In this document: positions 8,504 to 17,211 of the stretch, piece by piece
Position numbering within the stretch: position 1 is the stretch's first letter
How the letters are laid out: each line of letters starts with the position of its first letter
Assembly (NCBI RefSeq): GCF_000297495.1
Contig: NZ_ALWX01000004.1
Coordinates: forward strand, 1 to 64,000
Source: Janibacter hoylei PVAS-1
Lineage (GTDB): Bacteria > Actinomycetota > Actinomycetes > Actinomycetales > Dermatophilaceae
DNA length: 64,000 nt
Direction: 5' to 3'
Notes under the pieces: generated by a model
What the model saw: only the letters and a program-made list of their open reading frames with translations
The model's database searches: none
What the model was told of the DNA's origin: nothing
Made by a program: the position numbers and the translations under genes

Positions 8504-9412
8504 GTGGGCGTGCCCGAGGAACCGTCGCTGCACCGGGTCGCCATGGGCCGCGCGGTCCGTGATCTGCGCACGAGGCGTGGCCTCACCGTGCGTCAGCTCG
8601 CCGACCAGCTCGGGGTGAGCATCGGCACCGTCAGCGCCGTCGAAAACGGCCGTGTCGCGACCTCCACCGAGCGTGCTGTCCAACTCGCCGACGTGCTCGG
8701 CGTGCGGCCCGAGCGGCTGCTGCAGGGCGTCGCCGAGCCGATCCGCGACGAGCGGTGGCGCGTGACCGCGGGCGAAGGGGAGGCCGCCGGGGCCGGGCAC
8801 TGGCGCCGCTTCGAGCCGCTCGACCTCGACCCCGCCCTGCGCGGCGCGCTCGCGTGCTTCCTCGAGCTGGGTTACCACGGCTCGACGATGCGGGGAGTCG
8901 CCGAGCGCGCCGGGCTGTCGGTCGCCGGCCTGTACCACTACTCCTCCTCCAAGCAGCAGCTGCTCGTGTCACTCCTCGACCGCACCATGGACGACCTGAC
9001 CCGTCGCACCTCCGCAGCGCAGGCCGAGGCGGAGGACCCGTGGACCCGGTTCGCCCGGCTCGTCGAGTGCCAGGCGCTCTTCCACAGCCACCGGCGCGAG
9101 CTCGGCTTCATCGGGGCGACCGAGATGCGCAGCCTCGCCGGCCCGGCCCGGGCGCGCATCGCGCGGGTCCGTCGGGAGGAGCAGGCGCGCATCGACGACG
9201 AGGTGCGGGCCGCTTGCCGGGCTGGGGCCTTCGCCACGCCGCTGCCGCACGAGGCCGCCCGCGCGGTCGTGACGATGTGCACGGCCATCCCGCAGTGGTA
9301 CCGGCACGAGGGTGACTCCACGCCCGAGCAGGTCGCGCAGTGGTACGTCGACTTCGCCCTCGACCTCGTGCGCTGCGACCCGGCGCTCCGGCCCGGGGTC
9401 GCCCTGACGTAG
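8504..9412 (+). CDS. XRE-TetR fusion transcriptional regulator
   Basis: About 302 residues with two DNA-binding domains: an XRE/HTH_3 domain (about residues 16-70, core LRTRRGLTVRQLADQLGVS) followed by a TetR-type HTH (about 105-165, core GVAERAGLSVAGLYHYSSS) and a helical ligand-binding C-terminus. GTG at 8504 is chosen because a GAAGGGAG ribosome-binding site lies just before it. An upstream in-frame GTG at 8447 would place the coding sequence across a palindromic operator. It is divergent from the acyl-CoA catabolic operon and is probably its repressor, sensing an acyl-CoA or aromatic acid. Confidence 0.85.
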   Translation: MGVPEEPSLHRVAMGRAVRDLRTRRGLTVRQLADQLGVSIGTVSAVENGRVATSTERAVQLADVLGVRPERLLQGVAEPIRDERWRVTAGEGEAAGAGHWRRFEPLDLDPALRGALACFLELGYHGSTMRGVAERAGLSVAGLYHYSSSKQQLLVSLLDRTMDDLTRRTSAAQAEAEDPWTRFARLVECQALFHSHRRELGFIGATEMRSLAGPARARIARVRREEQARIDDEVRAACRAGAFATPLPHEAARAVVTMCTAIPQWYRHEGDSTPEQVAQWYVDFALDLVRCDPALRPGVALT

Positions 9413-9504
9413 GGCATCGGGACAGGGGACGCACGTGCGGAGTCAAAGACGTCCCGCGTGTCGGGGCGCGCGGGCTGTCTCTGAGCTGCCCGCTCGGAGA
9501 CGAC

Positions 9505-10923
9505 TCAGACCTCGACGGGCTCACGTTCCCGATCGGTCGCCGGCAGTCGCGAGAGGGCGATCGCCGCGAGCAGTGCCGACCCGGCACACACGCCCCACAC
9601 GGTGAGGTAGCCCGACATCGGGGCGTGCCCCGCGGCCGGGTCGGAGATGCTGCCGGTGGAGGCGAGGGCGACGGCGAAGATCGCCGAGGCGATGCAGCCG
9701 CCCACGGTCTTGGTCGCATTGGTCAGCCCCGCTGCCTCGGCGGTGCCGCCGTGGGCGGCGACCGCGGCCGCTGCGGCCGGCAGGGAGGCGACGAGGGCCC
9801 CCGAGCCCAGGCCGGCCACCCCCATGGCGAGCATCGTGTGCGCCAGGGCGGTGTGGAGCGGCAGGAAGGTCGCGTAACCGAGGGCGACGAGCCCGGCGGC
9901 GCCGACGAGCATCCACCGGACTCCCACCCAGCGTGCCGCGACGGGGGAGAGCAGCGCCCCGACCGCCATGCACGCGACGTAGAGGCCGATGAGGTTGGCG
10001 ATCGCACCGGCGTCGACACCGAGCCCGTAGCCCACCTCCGCCGGGTCGGTCCGGGCGAAGGTCGACAGGGGGATCTGCGCACCAAGCACACTCATGCCGA
10101 AGAGGGCCGCGGCCAGCTGCACCGGCCACATGCCCGGCGCAGCCAGGGCCCGCACGTCGACGAGCGGCGAGTCGGCCCGCGACTCGACGCGGACGAAGGC
10201 CCACATGACGAGGCATCCCCCGATGACGAGTGCCCACGCGAGCCCGCTCGTCAGACCCTGCAGCCGGATGACGACCAGACCGCCGAGCACGAGGAGCAGC
10301 CCGCTCGAGAGCAGGGCGGTGCCGGCGAGGTCGAGCCGGCCGGTGGCCGGCGCCGACTCGTCGCGCACGCCGAGGACGATCGCCACGAGCGCCAGGGTGG
10401 TCGCCGCCGCCGGGACGGCGAGCAACCCGGTCATCCCGATCACGGGCTGGAGCGCGCCCGCCCCGAGCGCACCGATGATGACGCCGACCTCGAGGGCGAG
10501 CACGAGCAGCGCGGCCCCTCGACGCACCAGGGCGGGTTGGTCGGGGCGGTCGCGCGTGCGCTCGTGGAGGATGGCGATCTCCATCGGCAGCCACACGGTG
10601 TAGGCGCCCTGGATCGCCCAGCCGACGAGGAAGGTCCAGAAGCCCGGGGCGAGTGCGACGAGCCAGCCGCCGATGGCCGTGATGAGCGTCGCGACGATGA
10701 GCACCCGTCGGTGACCGTGCAGGTCGCCGAGGCGGGAGAGCACGGGTACGGCGAGGGCCGCGACGATGAGCTGGGCCGCCTCGAACCAGTTGACGTCGCC
10801 GTCGGGGATCGCGAGGTGGTCGGCGATGTCGGAGTAGATCGGCGTGTAGTACCCCTGCAGGACGCCGGAGGCGATCTCGACCGCCGCGAGGAAGCCGACG
10901 ATCCGCCAGATGGCCGGGCTCAT
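9505..10923 (-). CDS. MFS transporter, 14-TM-like drug/metabolite exporter
   Basis: 472-residue polytopic membrane protein of the major facilitator superfamily. The N-terminal half contains LSRLGDLHGHRRVLI, the loop 2-3 MFS signature (G-D-x-x-G-x-R/H-R-x-x pattern). Repeated alanine/leucine-rich hydrophobic segments fill the chain, consistent with the DHA2-type family. The start overlaps the stop of the upstream M20 peptidase by ATGA, so the two are translationally coupled. Coupling suggests transport of a peptide-like or acylated compound, but the substrate is unknown. Confidence 0.85.
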   Translation of the reverse strand: MSPAIWRIVGFLAAVEIASGVLQGYYTPIYSDIADHLAIPDGDVNWFEAAQLIVAALAVPVLSRLGDLHGHRRVLIVATLITAIGGWLVALAPGFWTFLVGWAIQGAYTVWLPMEIAILHERTRDRPDQPALVRRGAALLVLALEVGVIIGALGAGALQPVIGMTGLLAVPAAATTLALVAIVLGVRDESAPATGRLDLAGTALLSSGLLLVLGGLVVIRLQGLTSGLAWALVIGGCLVMWAFVRVESRADSPLVDVRALAAPGMWPVQLAAALFGMSVLGAQIPLSTFARTDPAEVGYGLGVDAGAIANLIGLYVACMAVGALLSPVAARWVGVRWMLVGAAGLVALGYATFLPLHTALAHTMLAMGVAGLGSGALVASLPAAAAAVAAHGGTAEAAGLTNATKTVGGCIASAIFAVALASTGSISDPAAGHAPMSGYLTVWGVCAGSALLAAIALSRLPATDREREPVEV

Positions 10924-12296
10924 CCGGCCACCGCCGCAGCGACGGACTCGTGGGTGAGACCGTCGAGCAGGGTGCGGTACCACCGCACCCCGTCGAGGAA
11001 GTCCTGCACGCCCAGACGTTCGTCGTAGCTGTGGATCGACTCGCGCTGCTCGGCGCTCATCCGGAAGGGGGCGAAGCGGTAGACGCGCGGGCAGATCGTC
11101 GTGAAGTGCCGGGCATCGGTCGCCGCGTACATGACGTACGGCACGGGGACGGCCTCGGGGAAGACCGTCGTCACCGTCCGCTCGAGCAGGGCGAAGGCGG
11201 GGTCGTCCGTCGGGGAGAGCGGGCTCGGCTCGTGCGCTTCGGCGACCTCGACATCGATGGTCCGACCGACGACGCGGCGGATGCGCTCGGTCGCCGCCGC
11301 GGTCGTCTCGCCGACGGCGATGCGCAGGTTGAGCCCGGCGACGACGGAGGTCGGGTTGACGTTGATCGCCGGCGAGCCGCTGAGCGTCGTCACGGCGACC
11401 GTCGTCCGCGCGAGGGCAGCGGCCTCGGGGCCTGCCGCCACGAGGACGCGTGCGAGGAGCGAGGGGGGCGCGCTCCGCGCGAGCCACGACCGGCCGCAGT
11501 GCGCGCGGCAGGTGCGGCACCAGGCGCCCGAGCATCTCGAGCGTCGCGGGGGGAGACGTGCGCGGGGAAGGGGTGGCGCTCCAGTCGGGTGATGGCCGCG
11601 GCGATGCGGGCGGCGGGTCCCCCCCTTCGCCGGTCGTGAGGCGTGGCCGCCGCGGCCACTGGCGGTGAGTCGAAGGGAGAGCACCCCCTTTTCGGATACG
11701 CCGACGACGCCCAGGGAGCGGGTCACGCCGGGGAAGGCGTCGGAGGCGACGGCACCCCCTTCGTCGAGCACGAACCACGGCCGCACCCCGCGCTCGCGGA
11801 GCAGCTCGACCGCGGCGAGCGCGCACGTGCCCATGACCTCCTCGTCGCTGCCGAAGGAGAGCCACACGTCGCGTGCCGGGGCCAGGCCCTCGGCGAGGAG
11901 GGACTCGACCGCTGCCATGACTGCGACGAGCTGGCCCTTGTCGTCGAGCGTGCCGCGCCCCCAGATCATGCCGTCGACGACCTCGGCAGCCAGCGGCGGG
12001 TGGGTCCACAGCGACTCGTCACCGATGGGCACGACGTCCATGTGGGCCATGAGGACCACGGGGTCGGCGTCGCAGGTCGGGGAGCCGGGGTCGGCCGGGA
12101 CCCGGATCAGTAGCCCGTGGGGAGGAACGTCGACGACCTCCCCGGCCTCGTGCACCCGCGGGAAGTGCCGGCGGAGCACCGCGTGCAGCTCGACGAAGGG
12201 GGCCGGGTCTGTCCGGTCCGGGTCGTCCGAGGCGACGGTGTGGAGTCGCAGGACCTCCCTGAGGGCGGTGACGGACGGTGCCTCGGTGGTCGCCAT
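10920..12296 (-). CDS. M20 family metallopeptidase, three +1 frame breaks
   Basis: ArgE/DapE/CPG2-type zinc peptidase. Readable blocks include VVLMAHMDVVP, MIWGRGTLDDKGQ and FGSDEEVMG (zinc ligands His, Asp, Glu-Glu) and a late ATDARHF block carrying the last metal ligand. Three separate extra bases break the frame, at C/G runs 11619-11625 (7), 11548-11553 (6) and 11463-11468 (6). Removing one base from each rebuilds a continuous protein of about 457 residues. Three independent errors in homopolymers favour a data artefact over a pseudogene. Overlaps the MFS gene downstream. Confidence 0.83.
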   Translation of the reverse strand: MATTEAPSVTALREVLRLHTVASDDPDRTDPAPFVELHAVLRRHFPRVHEAGEVVDVPPHGLLIRVPADPGSPTCDADPVVLMAHMDVVPIGDESLWTHPPLAAEVVDGMIWGRGTLDDKGQLVAVMAAVESLLAEGLAPARDVWLSFGSDEEVMGTCALAAVELLRERGVRPWFVLDEGGAVASDAFPGVTRSLGVVGVSEKGVLSLRLTASGRGGHASRPAKGGTRRPHRRGHHPTGAPPLPRARLPPRRSRCSGAWCRTCRAHCGRSWLARSAPPSLLARVLVAAGPEAAALARTTVAVTTLSGSPAINVNPTSVVAGLNLRIAVGETTAAATERIRRVVGRTIDVEVAEAHEPSPLSPTDDPAFALLERTVTTVFPEAVPVPYVMYAATDARHFTTICPRVYRFAPFRMSAEQRESIHSYDERLGVQDFLDGVRWYRTLLDGLTHESVAAAVAG

Positions 12297-12321
12297 GGCC
12301 CGACCCTACCCACGCCGGGCG

Positions 12322-12996
12322 TCAGGAGGAGGGGCGTTTCCAGGCGATCTTCGTGCCCGACCAGGCGAGGTCGGTGAGCCGCTCGGTCAGCTCGCCGCGA
12401 GTGAGGTCACCGGCGAGCCCGGCGAGCCAGGCATCGGCGCCGGCCCGCACGAGCCCGACGAGGGAGTGGCCCCACAGGCGGGCGGGGGCCGGGTCGTTGC
12501 CGCGGTCGACGAGCGCCGCGGAGATGAGGTCGCTGATCTGGCCGGCGATCTTGCCGGTGGCGGTGGCGACGGCCTCCGCCGCATTGCCGGACCGGTCGGA
12601 GACGACGATGGGTGCGGAGACGATGAAGCGGTAGAGCTCGGGGTCGCGCTCGACGAGCTGGAGGTAGGCGTCGATGGCCGCGCGGACGACGGAGCGGGGG
12701 TCGACGTCGAGGGCGCTCAGGCCCGTGCGCTTGGTGTTTTCGCCCAGGACCTTGCCGATGTCGCGCAGGATCAGCTCGTCGACCCGCTCGGCGACGGCCT
12801 GGTAGAGGCCGTGACGGTCGCTGAAGTGGCGGTAGAAGACGGTCTTGGAGGTGCCGGCCTCCGCGGCGAGCTCGTCCATGCCGACGGAAGCGCCCCGCGC
12901 GCGGATCGTGCGGATCGCGGACTCGACGAGCGTGCGTCGTCGCTCCTGTCGATGCGCCTCCCAGCGGGAGCTGCGGCCGTCGGTGGTGGTGCTCAC
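12322..12996 (-). CDS. TetR-family transcriptional regulator
   Basis: 224 residues. The N-terminal HTH (MDELAAEAGTSKTVFYRHFSD, shown in part as AAEAGTSKTVFYRHF, about residues 43-57) is typical of TetR, followed by an all-helical ligand-binding domain. Start is GTG at 12996. A long perfect inverted repeat begins 4 bp upstream and lies between it and the divergent thiolase-fabG-maoC operon, so autoregulation and control of the operon are likely. An acyl-CoA ligand would be expected from the context (inference). Confidence 0.88.
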   Translation of the reverse strand: MSTTTDGRSSRWEAHRQERRRTLVESAIRTIRARGASVGMDELAAEAGTSKTVFYRHFSDRHGLYQAVAERVDELILRDIGKVLGENTKRTGLSALDVDPRSVVRAAIDAYLQLVERDPELYRFIVSAPIVVSDRSGNAAEAVATATGKIAGQISDLISAALVDRGNDPAPARLWGHSLVGLVRAGADAWLAGLAGDLTRGELTERLTDLAWSGTKIAWKRPSS

Positions 12997-12999
12997 AGG

Positions 13000-13040
13000 A
13001 CGGACGGTAGCAGGTACCGCGAGTACCTGCTACCGTCCGT
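13000..13040. promoter_or_regulatory. Perfect 18-5-18 inverted repeat, TetR operator
   Basis: Two 18-bp arms, the left reading ACGGACGGTAGCAGGTAC, separated by CGCGA and mirrored perfectly on the right. It sits between divergent TetR and thiolase genes. The arm is long enough to hold two overlapping TetR dimers. A TATAAG-like -10 candidate for the thiolase operon follows at about 13044-13049. Confidence 0.75.
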
Positions 13041-13120
13041 ATCGTATAAGTGCACACTCGGGGGCGCCGGCATCCGCCCGGACCGTCCCGACTCCAACAC
13101 TCACGACCAGGAGACCTGTG

Positions 13121-14410
13121 GTGGCTAACAACCTGCCGCGTCGCGCCGCCGTCCTCGGTGGCAACCGCATCCCCTTCGCCCGTCAGTTCGGCGCCTACGC
13201 CGAGGCGTCCAACCAGGACATGTTCACCGCTGCCCTCGACGGGCTCGTCGCGCGCTACAACCTCGGCGGCAAGCACATCGACGAGGTTGCCGGCGGTGCC
13301 GTCATCAAGCACTCCCGCGACTTCAACCTCGTCCGTGAGGCCGTCCTCGGCTCCGCGCTGGCCCCGACGAGCTCCGCCTACGACCTGCAGCAGGCCTGCG
13401 GCACCGGCCTCGAGACCGCGATCCTCGTCTCCAACAAGATCAAGCTCGGCCAGATCGAGTCCGGCATCGCCGGTGGCGTCGACACCGCCTCCGACGCCCC
13501 GATCACCGTCACCGAGTCCCTGCGCAAGAAGCTGCTCAAGGTCAACCGCGCGAAGGGCGGCAAGGCGCAGGCCCTCGCCCTCACCAAGATCCGTCCGACG
13601 GACTTCGGCATCGCGACCCCGGCCAACGTCGAGCCGCGCACCGGCCTGTCGATGGGTGACCACATGGCCATCACGGCCAAGAAGTGGGGCATCACCCGCG
13701 AGGCGCAGGACGAGCTGGCGATGAAGAGCCACCACAACCTGGCCCGCTCCTACGACGAGGGCTTCCAGGACGACCTCGTCACGAGCTTCATGGGTCTGGC
13801 CAAGGACCAGAACATGCGGGCCGACTCCTCGATGGAAAAGCTCGCGAAGCTCAAGCCGGTCTTCGGCAAGGGCGATGACGCGACGATGACCGCCGGCAAC
13901 TCCACGCCCCTGACCGACGGCGCCTCCGTCGTCCTCCTCGGCTCCGAGGAGTGGGCCGCCGAGCAGGGCCTCACCCCGCTCGCGTGGTTCGTCGACGGCC
14001 AGGCCGCGGCGGTCGACTACGTCCACGGTGCCGAGGGTCTGCTCATGGCCCCGGCCTACGCCATCCCGCGCATGCTCGAGCGCAACGGCCTGACGCTGCA
14101 GGACTTCGACTACTACGAGATCCACGAGGCCTTCGCCGCGACCGTGCTGTCCACCCTCAAGGCGTGGGAGGACGAGGACTTCTGCCGCGAGAAGCTCGGC
14201 CGCGACGCCCCGCTCGGGTCGATCGACCGCGACAAGCTCAACGTCAACGGCTCCTCGCTCGCCGCGGGCCACCCCTTCGCCGCCACCGGTGGCCGCATCG
14301 TCGCCGCGCTGTCGAAGATGCTCCACGCCAAGGGTCCGGGCAGCCGCGGCCTGATCTCCATCTGCGCCGCGGGTGGACAGGGCGTCGTGGCCATCCTCGA
14401 AGGCGCCTGA
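13121..14410 (+). CDS. Acetyl-CoA C-acetyltransferase (FadA2/FadI-like thiolase)
   Basis: 429-residue thiolase. Visible catalytic parts: LQQACGTGLETA with the nucleophilic Cys, the YYEIHEAFAA block containing the His of NEAF-type motifs, and ICAAGGQGVVAIL at the end with the second catalytic Cys. It cleaves 3-ketoacyl-CoA, or condenses acetyl-CoA units, using CoA. Start chosen at the second of two adjacent GTGs, 7-8 bp after an AGGAG; 13118 is the alternative. First gene of a three-gene operon whose order thiolase-FabG4-MaoC mirrors mycobacterial fadA2-fabG4-htdX. Probably regulated by the adjacent TetR. Confidence 0.92.
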   Translation: MANNLPRRAAVLGGNRIPFARQFGAYAEASNQDMFTAALDGLVARYNLGGKHIDEVAGGAVIKHSRDFNLVREAVLGSALAPTSSAYDLQQACGTGLETAILVSNKIKLGQIESGIAGGVDTASDAPITVTESLRKKLLKVNRAKGGKAQALALTKIRPTDFGIATPANVEPRTGLSMGDHMAITAKKWGITREAQDELAMKSHHNLARSYDEGFQDDLVTSFMGLAKDQNMRADSSMEKLAKLKPVFGKGDDATMTAGNSTPLTDGASVVLLGSEEWAAEQGLTPLAWFVDGQAAAVDYVHGAEGLLMAPAYAIPRMLERNGLTLQDFDYYEIHEAFAATVLSTLKAWEDEDFCREKLGRDAPLGSIDRDKLNVNGSSLAAGHPFAATGGRIVAALSKMLHAKGPGSRGLISICAAGGQGVVAILEGA

Positions 14411-14444
14411 GCCTTCCACCGACACACCTCCTAGGAGACATCAC

Positions 14445-15782
14445 ATGGGATTCGAGTACGGCAAGTTCGTCAGCTCCGGCCTGGGCAAGCAGATCGCCAA
14501 CACCCTCGGCCTGCCCCGCCCGACGACACTGCGTCGTCACAAGGCCGGTGGCTCGCTCATCAACGGCGCGGTGCTGCTCGCCGGTCACGGTGACGCCCCC
14601 GTCGCGGCGCTGCTCACCGAGGCCCTCTCGGCCGACGGCGTCCAGATCGCGACCTCCCCGTCGACCTCGGTCGCGGGCGTCGTCGTCGACATGACCCAGG
14701 CGGCCACCCCGGCCGACCTCGAGACGCTGCGCGGCATCCTCGCCCCGGCGCTGAAGACGCTGGCCCCGACCGGTCGCGTCATCGTCATCGGCCGCCCGGT
14801 CGAGGAGACCGAGGACGTCGCCGAGGCCGCGGCCCGCCGCGCCCTCGAGGGCATCGTCCGGTCGGTCGGCAAGGAGATGCGCGCGGGTGGCACGGCCAAC
14901 CTCGTCTACGTCTCCGAGGGCGCCGACGCCAACGTCGAGGCGACGATCCGCTTCTTCCTCTCCGGCCGCTCGGCCTACGTCTCGGCGCAGGTCGTGCACG
15001 TCGGTGACGCCGTCGCCGACATCGACGTGCCCGAGAGCTGGGACGCCCCGCTCGCCGGCAAGGTCGCCGTCGTCACCGGTGCCGCTCGCGGCATCGGCGC
15101 GGCCATCGCCGAGGTGCTCGCCCGCGACGGCGCGACCGTCGTGTGCGTCGACATCCCGGCTGCCGGTGGCCCGCTCTCCGCGGTCGCCAACAAGCTCGGG
15201 GGCTCGGCCCTCCAGGTCGACGTCACCGCCGAGGACGCGGGCGCCAAGATCGTCGAGCACGCGCGCTCGCTGCACGGCGGCTTCGACATCGTCGTGCACA
15301 ACGCCGGCATCACCCGCGACAAGCTCCTCGTCAACACCGACGCGGACCGTTGGGGCTCGGTGCTCAACGTCAACCTGCTGTCGATCCTCAAGATGAACGA
15401 GGCGCTCGTCCCGGCCATCAACGAGGGCGGGCACATCGTCAACGTCGCCTCGATCGCCGGCATCGCGGGCAACCGCGGTCAGGCCAACTACGCGGCGAGC
15501 AAGGCCGGCGTCATCGGCATGACCTCGAGCCTGGCCAAGGACCCGCAGGTCCTCGCCAAGGGCATCACGGTCAACGCCGTGGCCCCGGGCTTCATCGAGA
15601 CCGAGATGACCGCCAAGATCCCGCTCGCCACCCGCGAGATCGGTCGCCTGACCAACTCCCTGTCGCAGGGCGGTCAGCCGATCGACGTGGCCGAGACGAT
15701 CGGCTGGTTCTCCTGGGACGCCAACCGCGCCGTCACGGGCAACACCGTGCGGGTCTGCGGCCAGATGATCCTGGGCGCCTGA
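14445..15782 (+). CDS. fabG: High-molecular-weight 3-oxoacyl-ACP/CoA reductase (FabG4-like)
   Basis: 445 residues, roughly double the normal FabG. The first about 205 residues form a degenerate Rossmann-like domain; the second half is a classical SDR with cofactor motif TGAARGIG, NNAG-type motif HNAGITRDK, the catalytic Ser in VNVASIAGIAG and YAASK (Tyr and Lys). This matches HMwFabG enzymes such as mycobacterial FabG4, which reduce 3-oxoacyl-CoA with NADH. AGGAG precedes the ATG. It lies between the thiolase and the MaoC dehydratase and would do the reduction step in the same chain-processing sequence. Confidence 0.9.
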   Translation: MGFEYGKFVSSGLGKQIANTLGLPRPTTLRRHKAGGSLINGAVLLAGHGDAPVAALLTEALSADGVQIATSPSTSVAGVVVDMTQAATPADLETLRGILAPALKTLAPTGRVIVIGRPVEETEDVAEAAARRALEGIVRSVGKEMRAGGTANLVYVSEGADANVEATIRFFLSGRSAYVSAQVVHVGDAVADIDVPESWDAPLAGKVAVVTGAARGIGAAIAEVLARDGATVVCVDIPAAGGPLSAVANKLGGSALQVDVTAEDAGAKIVEHARSLHGGFDIVVHNAGITRDKLLVNTDADRWGSVLNVNLLSILKMNEALVPAINEGGHIVNVASIAGIAGNRGQANYAASKAGVIGMTSSLAKDPQVLAKGITVNAVAPGFIETEMTAKIPLATREIGRLTNSLSQGGQPIDVAETIGWFSWDANRAVTGNTVRVCGQMILGA

Positions 15783-16627
15783 TGTCGGTCACGACCGTCA
15801 AGAGCATCCCGGCGCTCGGGCCGATCTACGCCAAGGCGGCACTGCCGGGCAAGGGTGGCGGCAGCTCGCTGCCGGACGTCACCCTGCGCCTGGAGGGGCA
15901 CGCGATCGACCGCTCGGACCTGCTGGAGTACCAGCGGATCTGCGGCTTCAACAACAGCGACGTCCTGCCGCACACCTACCCGCACGTCGTGGGCTTCCCG
16001 CTCCAGATGCAGCTGATGTCCGGCAAGGGCTTCCCCCTGCCGCTCATGGGTCTGGTGCACGTCGAAAACGTCATCACGGTCCACCGTGAGATCCGCTTCG
16101 ACGAGGCCCTCGACATCACCGTGCGTGCCGAGGCCCTGCGGCCCCACCCCAAGGGCAAGGTCGTCGACCTCGTCACCGAGGTGGACGTCGAGGGCGAGCG
16201 GGTCTGGGAGGGGCGCTCGACCTACCTCGCCCGTGGCAAGGGTGACGCCGACGCCGAGCGGGGGGCCCAGCCCCCGGCGATCCCGACCGGTCAGGCCGCC
16301 GCCACGTGGAGCCTGCCGGCCAACCTCGGGCGCACCTACGGGCTCGCCTCCGGCGACATCAACCCGATCCACATGAGCGGGCTGACGGCCAAGGCGATGG
16401 GTTTCCCGTCGGCGATCGCCCACGGGATGTGGACCTATGCCCGGGTCCTGGGCGCCATTGGTCCGCGTACCAGCGGCCCGTGCACGAGCCACGTGTGGTT
16501 CAAGAAGCCGGTGCTCCTGCCGGCCAAGGTCGACTTCGTCATCGACACCGATGGTGCGGAGACGGTCGCCGGGCTGCGCAGCACGCGCAAGCCGGAGATC
16601 GAGCACCTCGTGCTCACCCTCGTCTGA
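15782..16627 (+). CDS. MaoC-like (R)-3-hydroxyacyl dehydratase (HtdX-like)
   Basis: 281 residues with a double hot-dog fold. The C-terminal half carries the hydratase-2 motif as SGDINPIHMSGLTAKAMGF (catalytic Asp and His), followed by AHGMW. The N-terminal half is a degenerate hot-dog. Start overlaps the fabG stop by one base (TGATG), so the genes are coupled. It would hydrate or dehydrate the 3-hydroxyacyl intermediate made or used by the neighbouring reductase. The operon ends at a strong hairpin at 16639. Confidence 0.9.
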   Translation: MSVTTVKSIPALGPIYAKAALPGKGGGSSLPDVTLRLEGHAIDRSDLLEYQRICGFNNSDVLPHTYPHVVGFPLQMQLMSGKGFPLPLMGLVHVENVITVHREIRFDEALDITVRAEALRPHPKGKVVDLVTEVDVEGERVWEGRSTYLARGKGDADAERGAQPPAIPTGQAAATWSLPANLGRTYGLASGDINPIHMSGLTAKAMGFPSAIAHGMWTYARVLGAIGPRTSGPCTSHVWFKKPVLLPAKVDFVIDTDGAETVAGLRSTRKPEIEHLVLTLV

Positions 16628-16638
16628 CGAGTCGTCGA

Positions 16639-16679
16639 CACGATGGCCCGCACCCTCGACCGGGGTGCGGGCCATCGTG
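16639..16679 (+). terminator. Strong hairpin terminator after maoC
   Basis: Perfect 17-bp stem (left arm CACGATGGCCCGCACCC) with a 7-nt loop, starting 12 bp after the maoC stop. There is no T tract, which is normal for very GC-rich actinobacteria. Confidence 0.8.
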
Positions 16680-16746
16680 CGTCCCGTGCCGTCTCGCGTC
16701 GCGTGCCGGCGGCCTCCCCGGACGATCCGTGCGAGACGATGGGGGC

Positions 16747-17211
16747 ATGACGTCCCCGCCGCTGCCGCCACCCCCGCAGGTCCAGCAGTTCCAGCAGCCC
16801 GTGCCGGGACCCGGCCGCGGGACGATCGCCTGGGCGATGGGCCTGGCCGTCCTCATGTGCCTGCCCTTCGTCGGCAGCGTGCTCGCGAGCGTCCTCATGA
16901 TCACCGTCGGCCTGTCCCTGCGGTCGAAGGGAGGGCTCGCCGCGCGCAACGGTGTCCATGCGGCCAACTGGGGTCTGACCTACCTCGTCCTCACGGTCGT
17001 CCTCGTCGGTACGCACTTCGGGCTGCTCTGGTACCTCACCGCCGACGACCCCGACGGGATCGAGGGCTTCTTCCCCTTCGGCCTCATCATCACGGCCTGG
17101 GCCCTGGTCTCGCTCTGGCACCTCGTGCTGTGCACGTGGGGCATCGTCGCGAGCGGTCAGGGGCGTGAGCTGCGCGGCACCGGCCTGCCCGTCTGGCGTG
17201 CCTCAGCCTGA
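16747..17211 (+). CDS. Four-TM DUF4870-like membrane protein
   Basis: 154 residues: a proline/glutamine-rich cytosolic start (residues 1-25) followed by four hydrophobic segments at about 27-52, 72-95, 107-125 and a final one ending near 140. The layout resembles small DUF4870/TM2-type membrane proteins of unknown function. Its last 9 bp overlap the end of the convergent beta-glucosidase gene, and both stop codons lie inside a small palindrome. No functional inference is possible. Confidence 0.7.
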   Translation: MTSPPLPPPPQVQQFQQPVPGPGRGTIAWAMGLAVLMCLPFVGSVLASVLMITVGLSLRSKGGLAARNGVHAANWGLTYLVLTVVLVGTHFGLLWYLTADDPDGIEGFFPFGLIITAWALVSLWHLVLCTWGIVASGQGRELRGTGLPVWRASA

